Shown here piece by piece: positions 42,928 through 52,808 of a stretch of 64,000 nucleotides of DNA. The DNA is from DASVWZ01 sp963715675. GTDB taxonomy: Bacteria; Acidobacteriota; Terriglobia; Terriglobales; Acidobacteriaceae. Below the pieces are notes generated by a model. It did not search any database. It was not told the DNA's origin and was given only the letters and a program-made list of their open reading frames with translations. Position 1 is the first letter of the stretch, and each line of letters opens with the position of its first letter. The stretch covers positions 3,658,001-3,722,000 of the forward strand of contig OY970265.1 in NCBI GenBank assembly GCA_963715675.1, given 5' to 3'. The position numbers were made by a program, and so were the translations under genes.

Positions 42928-45156
42928 TTAGTGGGCTTCCTCTTCCGCGGGCGCAGTATCCGGAGTGTCGACTCTCTTGGCCAGCGGGCTCGGAGGTAAT
43001 TCCGGCACGAACTCGAACTCCCCCGGATCTTTTCCAGCGAGTACAGCTTTCATGAAATCCATCCACACGGGAAGCGCGGCGCGGGCTCCGCTCTCCTTCG
43101 CTCCCAGGGATTTCTTTTCGTCGTAGCCGATCCACACTCCGGTTGTGGTCGCGGGCGAAAAGCCGATGAACCAGGCGTCGGTAAAATCGTTGGTGGTGCC
43201 GGTTTTTCCCGCAATCGGATACTTCATGCCCGCCGCGGCAATGGCGGTGCCGTGCAGCACAACTTCCCGCAGCATCGAGGTCATGGTGCGGGCGGTGCGC
43301 GCACTGATGACGTCTTTCACCTCGGGGTAATCCTCTTCCAGCACGCGGCCTTCGTAATCCTCCACTTTCTTGATGTAGCGCGGCATCACGCGAACCCCGT
43401 CATTCGGAAAAACGCTGAAAGCGGAGGTCTGCTCGAACAACGTCACCTCCGCCGCGCCCAGCGCCACCGGAAGGTAAGGCGGAAGAGTGGACGTGATGCC
43501 GAAGCGGCGAGCGTAGTCAATGACCGTCTTGATGCCGACGCTGTCCGCGAGCTTGAGCGCAGGGATATTGCGTGACTGCGCCAGCGCCCGGCGCAGAGTG
43601 ATCGTACCTTCAAATTTTTCGTCGTAATTATGCGGGGTGTACGGGCCGGAAGCGGTTTCGAACGTGACGGGAGCGTCGACGATGGTGTCGTCGGGGGTCG
43701 CCCCCTGGTCGATGGCGGCGGTGTAGACGTAGGGCTTGAACGACGAGCCGACCTGGCGCAATGCCTGGGTGGCCCGGTTGAACTTTGATTCCTCGAAGTC
43801 GCGGCCGCCCACCATGGCTTTGATCTCGCCGGTCGCATTGTCGATGGCGATCAGCGCCCCTTGCGCGCCGGAGTCCTGTTCCAGGCTGACGCGCGCGACT
43901 CCGTCCGGGCTAAGGCTCAGGATCTTGACATAGGCGAGGTCGCCCGGCTTGAGGATGTCCTGAATCTTGTGTCCAGTCCAGGCCGCGTCGGATTGCGCAA
44001 CCGTTGCGGTGATGCGCCCGAACTTGACGGTCGCCGATGCGGGCGCAACCGCCGTCACCAGAGCATGAAAGTAGTGGCCGGTCTCGGGTGCGTCGTCCCA
44101 GTCGGGATGCTGGTACTCCGCCAAGGTCGCATCCTCGCCCAGCACATTTTCCAGGTGATCTTTCCATCCGTGGCGGCGTTCGTAGGCGGCTAATCCGTCC
44201 AGCACAGCCTGGTTGGCCACGCGCTGCAGGTCCATGTCGAGCGAGGTATACACACGCAGCCCGCCCTGATGCACCTGGTCACTGCCGTAGCGGTTTTCGA
44301 GATAGCGGCGAATGTCTTCGACAAAATACGGCGCCAGCGAATTGAGGTCGTGTTGCAGCTTGAGCTGAATGGGCAAGCTCCGCGCCTGGTTCGCCTGCGC
44401 GGCGGTGATCTTGCCGTCTTCCAGCATGGAGTTGATCACCAGGTTGCGGCGGCGCAAGGCGCGGTCGGGATGGTTGATCGGCGAATACAGTCCCGGCGCC
44501 TTGGGGAGTCCGGCGAGCACCGCGGCCTCTTCGAGCGTTAACTGCTTCGCAGGTTTGCTGAAGTAGTACTCGGAAGCGGCTTCAAATCCGTACGCCCCGT
44601 GGCCGAGAAAAATCTGGTTGGCGTACAGAGTGAAAATCTGTTCTTTGGTGAAGCGGCGCTCGATTTGAATGGCCAGCAGCGCTTCTTCAATTTTGCGATG
44701 GAACGAGCGATCGGGCGAAAGGAAGAGATTGCGCGCCAGTTGCATGGTGAGCGTGGACGCCCCCTGCACCTTGCCGCCGGACTCGATGTCGCGATACGCC
44801 GCTCCGGCAATGCGCCATACGTTGATGCCCCAGTGCCGGTAGAAATCCTTGTCTTCGATGGAGATGAGGGCATCGCGCAGCACCGGCGGAAAATCTTTGT
44901 AATCGACCACGACGCGGCGCTGCAGCGCAAACGAGCCGATGATGCGGTTCTGGTCGTCGTAAAGTTCGGTGATGGAACTGGGACGATAGTGCTCCAGTTG
45001 ATCGACTTGCGGCAGGCCGGTGGAGTAGACGAACAGCAGCCCGGCAGCCGCGCCGACGGCGGCGGATATCAGGACGAGCACGCCGAACAGCAGCCGCCCC
45101 ATCGTCTTCCGCCCGGCAATCTCGGGCAGAGGAAGATTTGGATCGATGATCGTCAT
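42928..45156 (-). CDS. Class A penicillin-binding protein (PBP1A-type)
   Basis: A 742-residue bifunctional peptidoglycan synthase. One membrane anchor (residues 20-45), then the GT51 glycosyltransferase with ISIEDKDFYRHWGIN (catalytic Glu), GASTLTMQLARNLFL and KEQIFTLYANQIFLGHGAYG, and the transpeptidase with GSSFKPYVY (Ser nucleophile), SRN (in LAQSRNIPAL) and KTGTT. It makes glycan strands and cross-links them in the periplasm. The C-terminus is a short Glu/Pro tail. The start lies in a cytoplasmic MTIIDPNLPLPEIAGRK leader. Confidence 0.95.
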   Translation of the reverse strand: MTIIDPNLPLPEIAGRKTMGRLLFGVLVLISAAVGAAAGLLFVYSTGLPQVDQLEHYRPSSITELYDDQNRIIGSFALQRRVVVDYKDFPPVLRDALISIEDKDFYRHWGINVWRIAGAAYRDIESGGKVQGASTLTMQLARNLFLSPDRSFHRKIEEALLAIQIERRFTKEQIFTLYANQIFLGHGAYGFEAASEYYFSKPAKQLTLEEAAVLAGLPKAPGLYSPINHPDRALRRRNLVINSMLEDGKITAAQANQARSLPIQLKLQHDLNSLAPYFVEDIRRYLENRYGSDQVHQGGLRVYTSLDMDLQRVANQAVLDGLAAYERRHGWKDHLENVLGEDATLAEYQHPDWDDAPETGHYFHALVTAVAPASATVKFGRITATVAQSDAAWTGHKIQDILKPGDLAYVKILSLSPDGVARVSLEQDSGAQGALIAIDNATGEIKAMVGGRDFEESKFNRATQALRQVGSSFKPYVYTAAIDQGATPDDTIVDAPVTFETASGPYTPHNYDEKFEGTITLRRALAQSRNIPALKLADSVGIKTVIDYARRFGITSTLPPYLPVALGAAEVTLFEQTSAFSVFPNDGVRVMPRYIKKVEDYEGRVLEEDYPEVKDVISARTARTMTSMLREVVLHGTAIAAAGMKYPIAGKTGTTNDFTDAWFIGFSPATTTGVWIGYDEKKSLGAKESGARAALPVWMDFMKAVLAGKDPGEFEFVPELPPSPLAKRVDTPDTAPAEEEAH

Positions 45157-45224
45157 GGGAAGTCAGGCTCAGGATAGCACCAGGCCGCCCGCCTCAACCA
45201 AGGGGTTCGACTTTCGTAGAATCC

Positions 45225-45266
45225 CACCCTTGCAAAGAACGCGAAAGAGCGGGGTACCCATCGGTG
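45225..45266. repeat. Palindromic dispersed repeat (CACCCTT...GCGAAAG), copy 2
   Basis: CCACCCTTGCAAAGAACGCGAAAGAGCGGGGTACCCATCGG, related to 5216-5256 and 61862-61900. It lies between the M16 peptidase gene's end and the PBP gene. Confidence 0.65.
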
Positions 45267-45324
45267 TTTCCTGCTTCCAACAAAGTCCAAAGCGGTGGAC
45301 AGGAATGCCCGCGCCACACGGTCC

Positions 45325-46602
45325 CTAGCAGGCCAATTGTTCGCGCGTGAGTTTCAGGCCGTTGAGGTTGCCGAGGACGGTGACGGCGATGGATTCAGTG
45401 TGGAAGAATTCGTTGGCCAGCTCGCGAATATCTTCGGCCTTGACCGCTTCGATCTTCTGCAAGAGTTCGTCCATGGTGTAGAAGCGGTCGAAATACATCT
45501 CCTGCCGCGCCAGGTTGGACATGCGGGCGGTCGAGGATTCCAGCGACAACATCAGGCTGCCTTTAAGCTGATCTTTGCAGCGGCGAAGTTCCTCTTCTGG
45601 AACATCCTGCGACTTGAGATTGCGGAACTCGGTGACGATGCACTGCACCACCTTGGCGGCGGACTCGCGGGAAGTGCCGGCGTACACCGAGAGGCAGCCG
45701 GTGTCGCGATAGGGGTTCAGATCGCTGTAAATGGCGTAGGCCAATCCCTGGCGCTCGCGAATGTTCTGAAAAAGACGGGAACTCATTCCGCCGCCCAGAA
45801 GCGTGTTCAGAATGTACGACGCGTGGCGCCGTTGGTGAGCGATCGGGTGCGACGGCACGCCGACGCAGATCTGCACCTGCTCCAGCGCTTTCTTGTTGCG
45901 CATGATAATGCGGGGCACGACCTTGGGCGTCGAGCTGTGCAGACCGTTCTTGGCGGGCTGCATGTGCTCGAAGTGCTTGGCCGCAAGGCTGACGAATTCC
46001 TTGTGCTTCAGATGACCGGCGGCGCAGATGATCAGATTGCCGGGAGCGAATCGCTGCCCATAGAAGCCGACAACCGGGTCACGTTCGAACTTCTTTACTG
46101 TGTCCCGGGTTCCGAGGATCGGCTTGCCGAGCGGATGATCTTTCCAGAAGTTCTGGGTGAAGATTTCGTGCACCAGGTAATCGGGGCTGTCTTCATCCAT
46201 CTTGATTTCTTCGAGGATGACGCCGCGCTCGCGGGTGATGTCCTGGACATCGAACACCGGATTGAGCACCAGGTCGCTGAGTACATCCATGGCGATGGGG
46301 AGATGCTCGTCGAGCAATTTGACGTTGAAGCAGATGCATTCCTTGGCGGTGAAAGCGTCCATGTTGCCGCCGATGGAGTCGACCTGGCGGGCAATGTCCT
46401 CGGCCGAGCGGTGCTTGGTCCCCTTGAAAACCATGTGCTCGATGAAATGAGAGATTCCATTCCATTGAGCTTCTTCATCGCGCGATCCGGACTTGACCCA
46501 GATCCCGATGCAGACGGAACGGATGTGCTCCATCTCCTCGGTGATAACGGTGAGCCCGTTGGGTAAAACTTCGCGATGAATGTTGCGGAGTTCTTCGACC
46601 AT
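45325..46602 (-). CDS. M16-family zinc metallopeptidase
   Basis: A 425-residue protein. The inverted zinc motif HFIEH (H52, E55, H56) is present, with the downstream ITRERGVILEEIKMDED supplying the third ligand region. It also has the second-domain pattern (RDEEAQWNGISHF, GMSSRLFQNIRERQGLAYAIYS). Single-domain pitrilysin relatives act as dimers, sometimes with one inactive partner. Here the active-site half is complete, and there is no second peptidase gene beside it. Function may be peptide or signal-sequence degradation. The ATG has a GGGGGA site upstream. Confidence 0.92.
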   Translation of the reverse strand: MVEELRNIHREVLPNGLTVITEEMEHIRSVCIGIWVKSGSRDEEAQWNGISHFIEHMVFKGTKHRSAEDIARQVDSIGGNMDAFTAKECICFNVKLLDEHLPIAMDVLSDLVLNPVFDVQDITRERGVILEEIKMDEDSPDYLVHEIFTQNFWKDHPLGKPILGTRDTVKKFERDPVVGFYGQRFAPGNLIICAAGHLKHKEFVSLAAKHFEHMQPAKNGLHSSTPKVVPRIIMRNKKALEQVQICVGVPSHPIAHQRRHASYILNTLLGGGMSSRLFQNIRERQGLAYAIYSDLNPYRDTGCLSVYAGTSRESAAKVVQCIVTEFRNLKSQDVPEEELRRCKDQLKGSLMLSLESSTARMSNLARQEMYFDRFYTMDELLQKIEAVKAEDIRELANEFFHTESIAVTVLGNLNGLKLTREQLAC

Positions 46603-46796
46603 AATTCAATCCCCCAAAGGGCCCGGAGGAAGATATTCGCTGCTGCTTTGTGTCTGATTATTGTTACACACCAGAGAGAAACTGTGTGAGCGTACTATAA
46701 GTCACACAAAACAATGCACTTATATTCGCGGGTTCCGCTCTGGCGAAGAACATCCGGCGACAGCCGGGCGTTCCCGTACAATCGAATGTTAGATGC

Positions 46797-47918
46797 ATGA
46801 CGAGTGAAAAAGAATTCGCATTGTTAGGCCTTAGTCTTCAGCAACTTACAGACCTGCTGGAGGAGTTCGAGGAACCCTCCTACCGGGGCCGCCAGTTGTT
46901 TGAAGCGATCTATCAGGACCGGGTGGCGGAGATGGAGGAAATCTCCACGTTCGCGCGGGAGTTGCGGCAGCGCCTGAGCGGGAAGGGATTCGTCGTAGGT
47001 CTGCCGCGAATCGAGAAAAAGTTTGCGTCAAGCGATGGAACCGTCCGATACCTGCTGGGATTGGCAGACGGACAGACGGTGGAGACGGTGTGGATGCCCG
47101 AGGGGGATGACGGGGAAGCAGGCGACGGCAGCGAGGCGGGCGACGATGTGGAGCGGGCAGCGGCGCGAAAATTTGATCGCGCCACGATATGCGTTTCCAG
47201 CCAGGTTGGGTGCGCCGTGGATTGCCGGTTTTGTCTGACGGCGCTGCTGGGAGTGAAGCGCAACCTGAGCGCTGGAGAAATTATCGGCCAGGTTTGCGCG
47301 GTGCTGAAGGATCAGCAGGTGAATCCGCCGCAGGAGCGGGTAAATGTCGTGTTCATGGGCATGGGCGAGCCGTTCCTGAATTATGACAACCTGATGGACG
47401 CAGTGCGGCTTCTGGTTGAGGGCGTGAGGATTCCGGAGTCGCGGATGACGGTATCGACTGCGGGGATCGTGCCCAGGCTGACGGACTTTGGCGCAGAGCC
47501 GGTGCGGCCGAAGCTGGCGATTTCGCTCAACGCGCCGAACGATGCGCTGAGAAGCCAGCTCATGCCCATCAATCGCAAATGGAATCTCGAAAAGCTATTG
47601 GCGGCGGCGCGTGAATTTCCTTTGCGGGCGCGAGAGCGGCTCACGTTTGAATATGTTTTGTTGGGCGGAGTGAATGACTCGGCCGCAGAGGCCAGCGAAC
47701 TTGCTGAGTTGATTCGAGGAATGCGCGCCAAGGTCAATCTGATTGCGTGGAATCCCGGGCCGGGAATCGATTTTCGTATGCCGGAGAACGGTCGCGTGGA
47801 AAGATTTCAGCAGGTGCTGATCGCCGCCGGAGTTCCAGCGTTCATTCGGCGTCCGCGCGGGCGGGATATTTTTGCCGCATGCGGTCAGTTGAAGCAAACC
47901 GTGGACTTGGCGGGGTAG
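46797..47918 (+). CDS. rlmN: 23S rRNA/tRNA adenine C2-methyltransferase RlmN
   Basis: A 373-residue radical SAM enzyme that methylates A2503 of 23S rRNA and A37 of some tRNAs. The SAM-cluster motif CAVDCRFC gives C139, C143 and C146, followed by MGMGEPFLNYDNLM, STAGIVPRL and LAISLNAPND. The second methylating cysteine is in AACGQLK near the end. An acidic insertion of about 20 residues (GDDGEAGDGSEAGDDVE) lies in front of the cluster motif and is unusual. Confidence 0.96.
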   Translation: MTSEKEFALLGLSLQQLTDLLEEFEEPSYRGRQLFEAIYQDRVAEMEEISTFARELRQRLSGKGFVVGLPRIEKKFASSDGTVRYLLGLADGQTVETVWMPEGDDGEAGDGSEAGDDVERAAARKFDRATICVSSQVGCAVDCRFCLTALLGVKRNLSAGEIIGQVCAVLKDQQVNPPQERVNVVFMGMGEPFLNYDNLMDAVRLLVEGVRIPESRMTVSTAGIVPRLTDFGAEPVRPKLAISLNAPNDALRSQLMPINRKWNLEKLLAAAREFPLRARERLTFEYVLLGGVNDSAAEASELAELIRGMRAKVNLIAWNPGPGIDFRMPENGRVERFQQVLIAAGVPAFIRRPRGRDIFAACGQLKQTVDLAG

Positions 47919-47937
47919 TGAAGTCGGGAAACCGCAA

Positions 47938-49695
47938 TCAGACGGAGGCGGTTGCGTTCTGCAGCCGGTGGTCCGAGGAGGCGCTGTTGGCCGAGGGCAG
48001 TTCGATGCGGAAGGTAGCGCCGCCGCGAGGCCGGTTCTGGCACAAGATACGTCCTTGGTGGTCCTGAATAATGCCGTAGCAGGCGCTCAAGCCTAGTCCC
48101 ATGCCCTGGCCCACGGGGCGAGTGGTGTAGAAGGGATCGAAGACGCGCTCCGGTTCTTTGATTCCGGGGCCTTCATCGGAAAACTCCACGACGACCGTGT
48201 CTTCTTCCAATTGCGTGCTGACGGTCAAAGTGCCGCCCTTTTCCGCCATGGCGTGCAAGGCGTTGTTGGAAATATGCACGCAAACCTGGAGGAGTTGGTT
48301 GGAGTCGCCCAGCACCTTGGGGAGGCCGGGGGCCAGTTCGGTCCGCACCGTGATGTGCGCGCTGCGGAATTGCGGCGGGCAGAGCTTCACCGCGGTCTGC
48401 ACCAGCGGATTTACATCCAGAAGCGTCTTTTCGGTGGGAAGTTGCTTGGCAAAACTCAGCAGGCTGGCAACCAGAGTGCGGGTGCGGCGAACCTGCTGCT
48501 CGATTTTTTGGGAGAGCGCTCGCTGCTCGGTGCTCAGCGGAGTTGACGAAAGCAGGTCGGTGTATCCCATCATGGCGGCCAGCGGGTTATTGAGTTCATG
48601 CGCGGCCCCGCCCACCAACTGGCCCAGAGCCGCCAGTTTTTCCGATTGCACCAGCTGGGTTTGAACGCGCCTGAGATTTTCCAGGGACTCGCGGGATGTG
48701 GTGAGCAAGCGGAGCAATTCGTGATCCATCAGGGATTGCCGAAAGAATACCAGGACGCACATGACCAGCATGGTGGCCAGAGTGACCACCAGGCGGAAGG
48801 TGCGCACCGGTTGTGGCATCGCGTGGTTGAACACGTCCCAAATCGCAAACGCGGGCAAGGAGAGGATGCAGACCATGGCAAGGCGGGCAATCCAGATTGC
48901 CTGAGTCGCAGATCGGTCTTTCAGCAGCTTCTGGGCCGGAGCATGAACGGAGATGACAGCGGTGATTGTCACCCACGCCATAGAAGCTGCCAGGGGAACG
49001 TCGTAGATGCTGCCAGAAAAATACACGTGCCTCGAAATGGCCCAGTTGGCCAGATAGGAACTGGAGGCGTAGAGGAGGCTGGCTGCGAACCAGTGAGCGT
49101 ACATCGTTCTCCACCGCCCCGGCGCGCGCATCCAGAGCAACACCAGGCCGGCGAGGAAAACGATCTTTTCCGTAAGATAGAGAATATTAAAGCTGTCGTC
49201 GTAGATAGCGACCTGGTGAAAAATGTATTGCCAAGGGATCACGGTGAGCAGGTAAAGGTAAACCCACCAGATTCCCAGCAAGGCGAAGTCCAAGGAACCG
49301 GTCCGGGAGGGTTCATCGGATTGCTCGCGATGAGGCTGCACGGCCAGCGCGGCCATCATGGGCACCAGGTGCAGGAAAAGAACCACATCTCCACCGAAAG
49401 GATCGGGCACCTCCCTGCGCAAATAGACCTCAAAGTAAGACCAAAGACCCTGATAGGCGAGCCAGAACCCGACCCCCAGCGTCATCAGAGCCCAGAACAG
49501 GCGCGTGCGTCCGCGGGCCTTGGCGGCGTTATAAGCCAGGGCGGCGGTTGCGGAAACCAGCAGGATGAACTGAGTGAGGTCGCTAAGAACTACCAGAGCA
49601 AAACCGCGCCTCAGGGTAAGGGACGCCCCTGCCTGCGCGCCCAGCAGCGCCAGGACGGCGAAGATCCACGAGCGAGAACTCCGGGAGAGGTTCAC
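47938..49695 (-). CDS. Membrane sensor histidine kinase (HisKA type)
   Basis: A 585-residue protein. The N-terminal 330 residues contain seven or more membrane helices but no recognised periplasmic sensor domain. The kinase core is typical: LGQLVGGAAHELNNPLAAMMGY with the phospho-accepting histidine, then HATPase motifs VHISNNALHAMAEKGG (N-box), FSDEGPGIKEPERVFDPFYTTRPVGQGMGLGLSACYG (G1/F/G2). The GTG start has no clear ribosome site. It runs opposite to the other histidine-kinase gene with 176 bp between; no cognate regulator is next to it, so it might use the neighbouring NarL-type regulator or one elsewhere. Confidence 0.92.
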   Translation of the reverse strand: MNLSRSSRSWIFAVLALLGAQAGASLTLRRGFALVVLSDLTQFILLVSATAALAYNAAKARGRTRLFWALMTLGVGFWLAYQGLWSYFEVYLRREVPDPFGGDVVLFLHLVPMMAALAVQPHREQSDEPSRTGSLDFALLGIWWVYLYLLTVIPWQYIFHQVAIYDDSFNILYLTEKIVFLAGLVLLWMRAPGRWRTMYAHWFAASLLYASSSYLANWAISRHVYFSGSIYDVPLAASMAWVTITAVISVHAPAQKLLKDRSATQAIWIARLAMVCILSLPAFAIWDVFNHAMPQPVRTFRLVVTLATMLVMCVLVFFRQSLMDHELLRLLTTSRESLENLRRVQTQLVQSEKLAALGQLVGGAAHELNNPLAAMMGYTDLLSSTPLSTEQRALSQKIEQQVRRTRTLVASLLSFAKQLPTEKTLLDVNPLVQTAVKLCPPQFRSAHITVRTELAPGLPKVLGDSNQLLQVCVHISNNALHAMAEKGGTLTVSTQLEEDTVVVEFSDEGPGIKEPERVFDPFYTTRPVGQGMGLGLSACYGIIQDHQGRILCQNRPRGGATFRIELPSANSASSDHRLQNATASV

Positions 49696-49871
49696 ATTCT
49701 CATTCTTAGGCAGAAAGTGAAGCAGGGAAAGTTACTTCGGTAATCGGGAGGAAGGCTCGCGAGGGCTGGATTGCGGCGGCAGAGGGCGGCAGAGGGAGGA
49801 CTCGCCGCTTGCTCTAAGGCCAGCTTTACCCATAATATGCAAGGCAACTTCTATTTGGCAGGTCTGGTCGA

Positions 49872-51695
49872 TTGCTGTTTCGAGCGATTCGAGACCGTTT
49901 CCTTTCGAGACTGCGGGTCCCCATGGGGCCTGGCGAAATCCGCCGCACCGAGCGGTGGCTGGCCAGCGCCCGGGTTTTTCTGGCGATTTCTGCCCTGGTC
50001 ACCGTCTGGATGGATCCGGGGGAAATCCGGTATTCGCTCTGGGCGTATGGTCTGCTGGCCTTCTATATTGCGCAGGGCCTCAACATCATCATTTTCTTGC
50101 GGCGGCGGCAACAGTCGACGCCCTCATTCCGTCTGTTGGTGCACAGCGCCGACATTCTCTGGCCGGCGCTGATCTCGGTCTTTGCGGCCGGTCCCAGCAA
50201 TCCATTTTTCCTGTTCTTTGTTTTCGTGCTGGCGGCGGCGGCATACCGCTGGGGACTGTGGGAAACGGCCGGCACGGCCGCCACGGCGGTGCTCCTGCTC
50301 TGGCTCGAAAGCATCAGCTTTCACCTGGGGATGGCCCGCTGGCTGGATCGTGTGTTTGCGGCGCACCATCTGCCACTGCTGCAGATTGACATTGCCGATT
50401 TCGAGCCGAAGCGGCTGTTCATGCGCTCCATTTACCTGTTGGTGCTGGGCTTTCTGCTCGGATTCCTGGCTGAGCAACAAAAACAGTTGCGCGCCGAGAT
50501 GGCGGTCATTGCGCGCGCGGTCGGGAAGGCCCGAGTGGAAACCGGAGTCACCGGAACCTTGCAGGAAATCGCGGGCGAGGTCCTCTCGACCTACGGAGGC
50601 AAGAGTCTGCTGATCGCCTCCCAGGAGGGGCATAGCCGGCGCATGTTCCTGGGAGAAGTAAAACAGACCAAAACCGGGATGCCGTTTCGCTGGATTGAGC
50701 CGTCCCCGAGCGATGAGAAAACCTATCTGGGGGAATTACCCGCAGCGGTCTGCTATGCCCAGCGGTCCGGGCCGGACCATCCATTCGTCCTGGCCGGTCT
50801 GGACGAGGCGGGGGGGAGGATCAGTCCTGCGAACGCGGAATTTTTTCAGCGCCTGGCTAGAAAACACGAGTTCGACAGTGCAGTCATCGCCTCGTTTGTG
50901 TTTGGGCGGGAGTGGTCCGGCCGCATTTTCTTGCTGGATCCCACACTGACCGTGAGTACGGAGGAGGGATTACATTTTCTGCAGGAACTGGTGCGGCAGA
51001 CCGGCCCTGCCGTACATAATGTACTGCTCCTGCGGCGTTTGCGATTGCGGGCCGGGGCCGTGGAAAGGGCCCGCTTCGCCCGCGAATTGCACGATGGCGC
51101 GGTGCAGTCTTTGATTGCGGTGGAGATGCAGGTGGACGTGCTGCGGCGCCAGTCGGCCAGCAAGCCGGAACTGGTAACCTCCGAGTTGGGAAGGATACAG
51201 GCGCTGCTTCGGGAAGAAGTTCTCAAACTGCGCGAACTCATGCAGCAAATGAAGACCCTGGATGTGGATTCCAAACGGCTTCTTGGACTCCTGATGGACA
51301 CCGTCGAACGATTTCAGAGAGAAACCGGCATCGCGGCCCGGTTTCTGTCGGAACTGGAGGAATTCGAGATGCCCCAGCAGGTGTGCCGGGAGATTGCCCG
51401 CATTGTGCAGGAGGCCCTGGTCAATGTGCGCAAGCATAGCCGGGCGAAGCAGGTTCTGATCCGCTTCGGGGCGCAGGACGGCCGTTGGAAGCTGGTGGTC
51501 GAAGACGACGGAAGTGGGTTCCCGTTTTCGGGCAGGCTTTCTCAACCGGAGTTGGACGCGATCGGCAAGGGGCCGTTGGTCATCAAGGAACGGGTCCGTT
51601 TGATTGAAGGGGAACTCACGATAGAATCAAATCCGGGCCAAGGGTCACGTTTGGAAGTCACCATTCCGCAGCAGCGGGAAGCAGCCTATGGATAA
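49872..51695 (+). CDS. Membrane sensor histidine kinase, NarX/DesK type (HisKA_3)
   Basis: A 607-residue protein. Four to six membrane helices in the first 210 residues, then a GAF-like middle (GTLQEIAGEVLSTYGGKSLLIA, about 230-400). FARELHDGAVQSLIAVEMQ carries the phosphorylated H407, and the ATPase ends with IVQEALVNVRKHSRAKQVLIR and VVEDDGSGFPFSGR. A TTG start at 49872 gives the full N-terminal helix; an ATG at 49923 is the main alternative. It overlaps the response-regulator gene by 8 nt, so they form a two-component pair. Confidence 0.92.
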   Translation: MLFRAIRDRFLSRLRVPMGPGEIRRTERWLASARVFLAISALVTVWMDPGEIRYSLWAYGLLAFYIAQGLNIIIFLRRRQQSTPSFRLLVHSADILWPALISVFAAGPSNPFFLFFVFVLAAAAYRWGLWETAGTAATAVLLLWLESISFHLGMARWLDRVFAAHHLPLLQIDIADFEPKRLFMRSIYLLVLGFLLGFLAEQQKQLRAEMAVIARAVGKARVETGVTGTLQEIAGEVLSTYGGKSLLIASQEGHSRRMFLGEVKQTKTGMPFRWIEPSPSDEKTYLGELPAAVCYAQRSGPDHPFVLAGLDEAGGRISPANAEFFQRLARKHEFDSAVIASFVFGREWSGRIFLLDPTLTVSTEEGLHFLQELVRQTGPAVHNVLLLRRLRLRAGAVERARFARELHDGAVQSLIAVEMQVDVLRRQSASKPELVTSELGRIQALLREEVLKLRELMQQMKTLDVDSKRLLGLLMDTVERFQRETGIAARFLSELEEFEMPQQVCREIARIVQEALVNVRKHSRAKQVLIRFGAQDGRWKLVVEDDGSGFPFSGRLSQPELDAIGKGPLVIKERVRLIEGELTIESNPGQGSRLEVTIPQQREAAYG

Positions 51696-52377
51696 TCGAA
51701 GGTCACAAACCGTACGAATCGTGATTGCCGATGACCATCCGATTTTTCGCGATGGTTTGCGCCGGCTTCTAGAAACCGAGTCAGACCTGAAAGTGATTGG
51801 AGAAGCCTGCGATGGGGCCGAGGCGGTCAAACTCGCCCGCACCCTTAAGCCCGATATTTTGCTTTTGGATCTGGCGATGCCCCGCCACCCCGGCCTGGAG
51901 GCGCTGCGGGAACTGAGTTCCGGAGGCGCCTCGGCCGGGGTGCGCGTCATTCTTCTTACCGCGGCCGCCGAAAAAGCCCAGATCGTAGAGGCGCTGCAAC
52001 TGGGAGCGCGCGGCGTTGTGCTGAAAGACTCAGCCACCCAACTCTTGCTCAAGGCGATTCACAGTGTGATGTCCGGCGAATACTGGGTGGGCCGGGAAAG
52101 CGTTTCCAACCTGGTTCAGTATCTCCGCACTCTGGTGCAATCCAGCGGAGAGGAAGCAAAACAGAAGAAATTCGGCCTGACCCCACGAGAGCTTGAAATT
52201 GTTTCTGCCGTGGTTGCCGGGTATGCCAACAAGGAAATTGCGGTGTATTTCAAGATCAGCGAAGATACGGTGAAACATCACCTGAGCAACATTTTCGACA
52301 AGCTGGGGGTATCCACCCGGCTGGAATTGGCGCTTTTTGCAGTGAATCAATCCTTGCCCCTGAAGACGATCGGTTGA
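51688..52377 (+). CDS. NarL/LuxR-family response regulator
   Basis: A 229-residue regulator. Receiver: ADDHPIFRDGLRRLL, phosphorylated D61 in LLLDLAMP, conserved Thr in VILLTAAA and Lys in VVLKDSATQ. The C-terminal LuxR helix-turn-helix (LTPRELEIVSAVVAGYANKEIAVYFKISEDTVKHHLSNIFDKLGVSTRLEL) binds DNA. It is the likely partner of the histidine kinase it overlaps. The next gene downstream is a Flp-type pilin, a possible target by position only. Confidence 0.95.
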   Translation: MDNRRSQTVRIVIADDHPIFRDGLRRLLETESDLKVIGEACDGAEAVKLARTLKPDILLLDLAMPRHPGLEALRELSSGGASAGVRVILLTAAAEKAQIVEALQLGARGVVLKDSATQLLLKAIHSVMSGEYWVGRESVSNLVQYLRTLVQSSGEEAKQKKFGLTPRELEIVSAVVAGYANKEIAVYFKISEDTVKHHLSNIFDKLGVSTRLELALFAVNQSLPLKTIG

Positions 52378-52513
52378 ACGACGTAGCACTTTCGTGCTAG
52401 TTGACAGCACCTGCTGCCTATTGTCCCGCACTTGCCTGTGACCTAGACTTTTGACTATCAGCGATCAGCCCTTTTCGTCGCTTAGGGAAGGGAGCGCTGG
52501 CCAAGGAGGGTTT

Positions 52514-52681
52514 GTGGCAAAGTGGGTGAGGCAGCTCTGGTTGGATGAGCAAGGTCAGGACATCGCCGAGTACGCGGTGATGCTGGCCGTTGTTCTGGTG
52601 ATTGTCATTGGCACGGTTCGGTTGATCGGCTCAAACGCCAACAACGTCTTCTCTTCCGTAGCCAGTTCAATTTCGCAGTAG
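52514..52681 (+). CDS. Flp-family type IVb pilin
   Basis: A 55-residue prepilin-like protein. A short basic start, then GQDIAEYAVMLAVVLVIVIGTVRLIG: the conserved Gly and the E5-type glutamate before a hydrophobic stretch, as in Flp pilins, and a polar tail (NVFSSVASSISQ). GTG start with AAGGAGGG about 3-5 nt upstream. Flp subunits form tight-adherence pili processed by TadV/TadA systems; no tad genes are in this window, so assembly proteins must be elsewhere. The frame opens 63 bp earlier but without support. Confidence 0.85.
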   Translation: MAKWVRQLWLDEQGQDIAEYAVMLAVVLVIVIGTVRLIGSNANNVFSSVASSISQ

Positions 52682-52808
52682 GCTTCACAAGTCCCGGTTC
52701 GCCCCCCATCCCCACTCCCCAGCCTGTAGCGAACTGTCGTCGTTCAAAGTTCCACATTCATTGCTCCGGCCTGCTCCCTCGATCCCGCAAGGGCAGGGAC
52801 GCCCCCGC

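Noticed and set aside
48598..49743. Plus-strand open frame of 381 codons
   Set aside because: Antisense to the histidine kinase; Gln/Gly/Arg-rich and without motifs.
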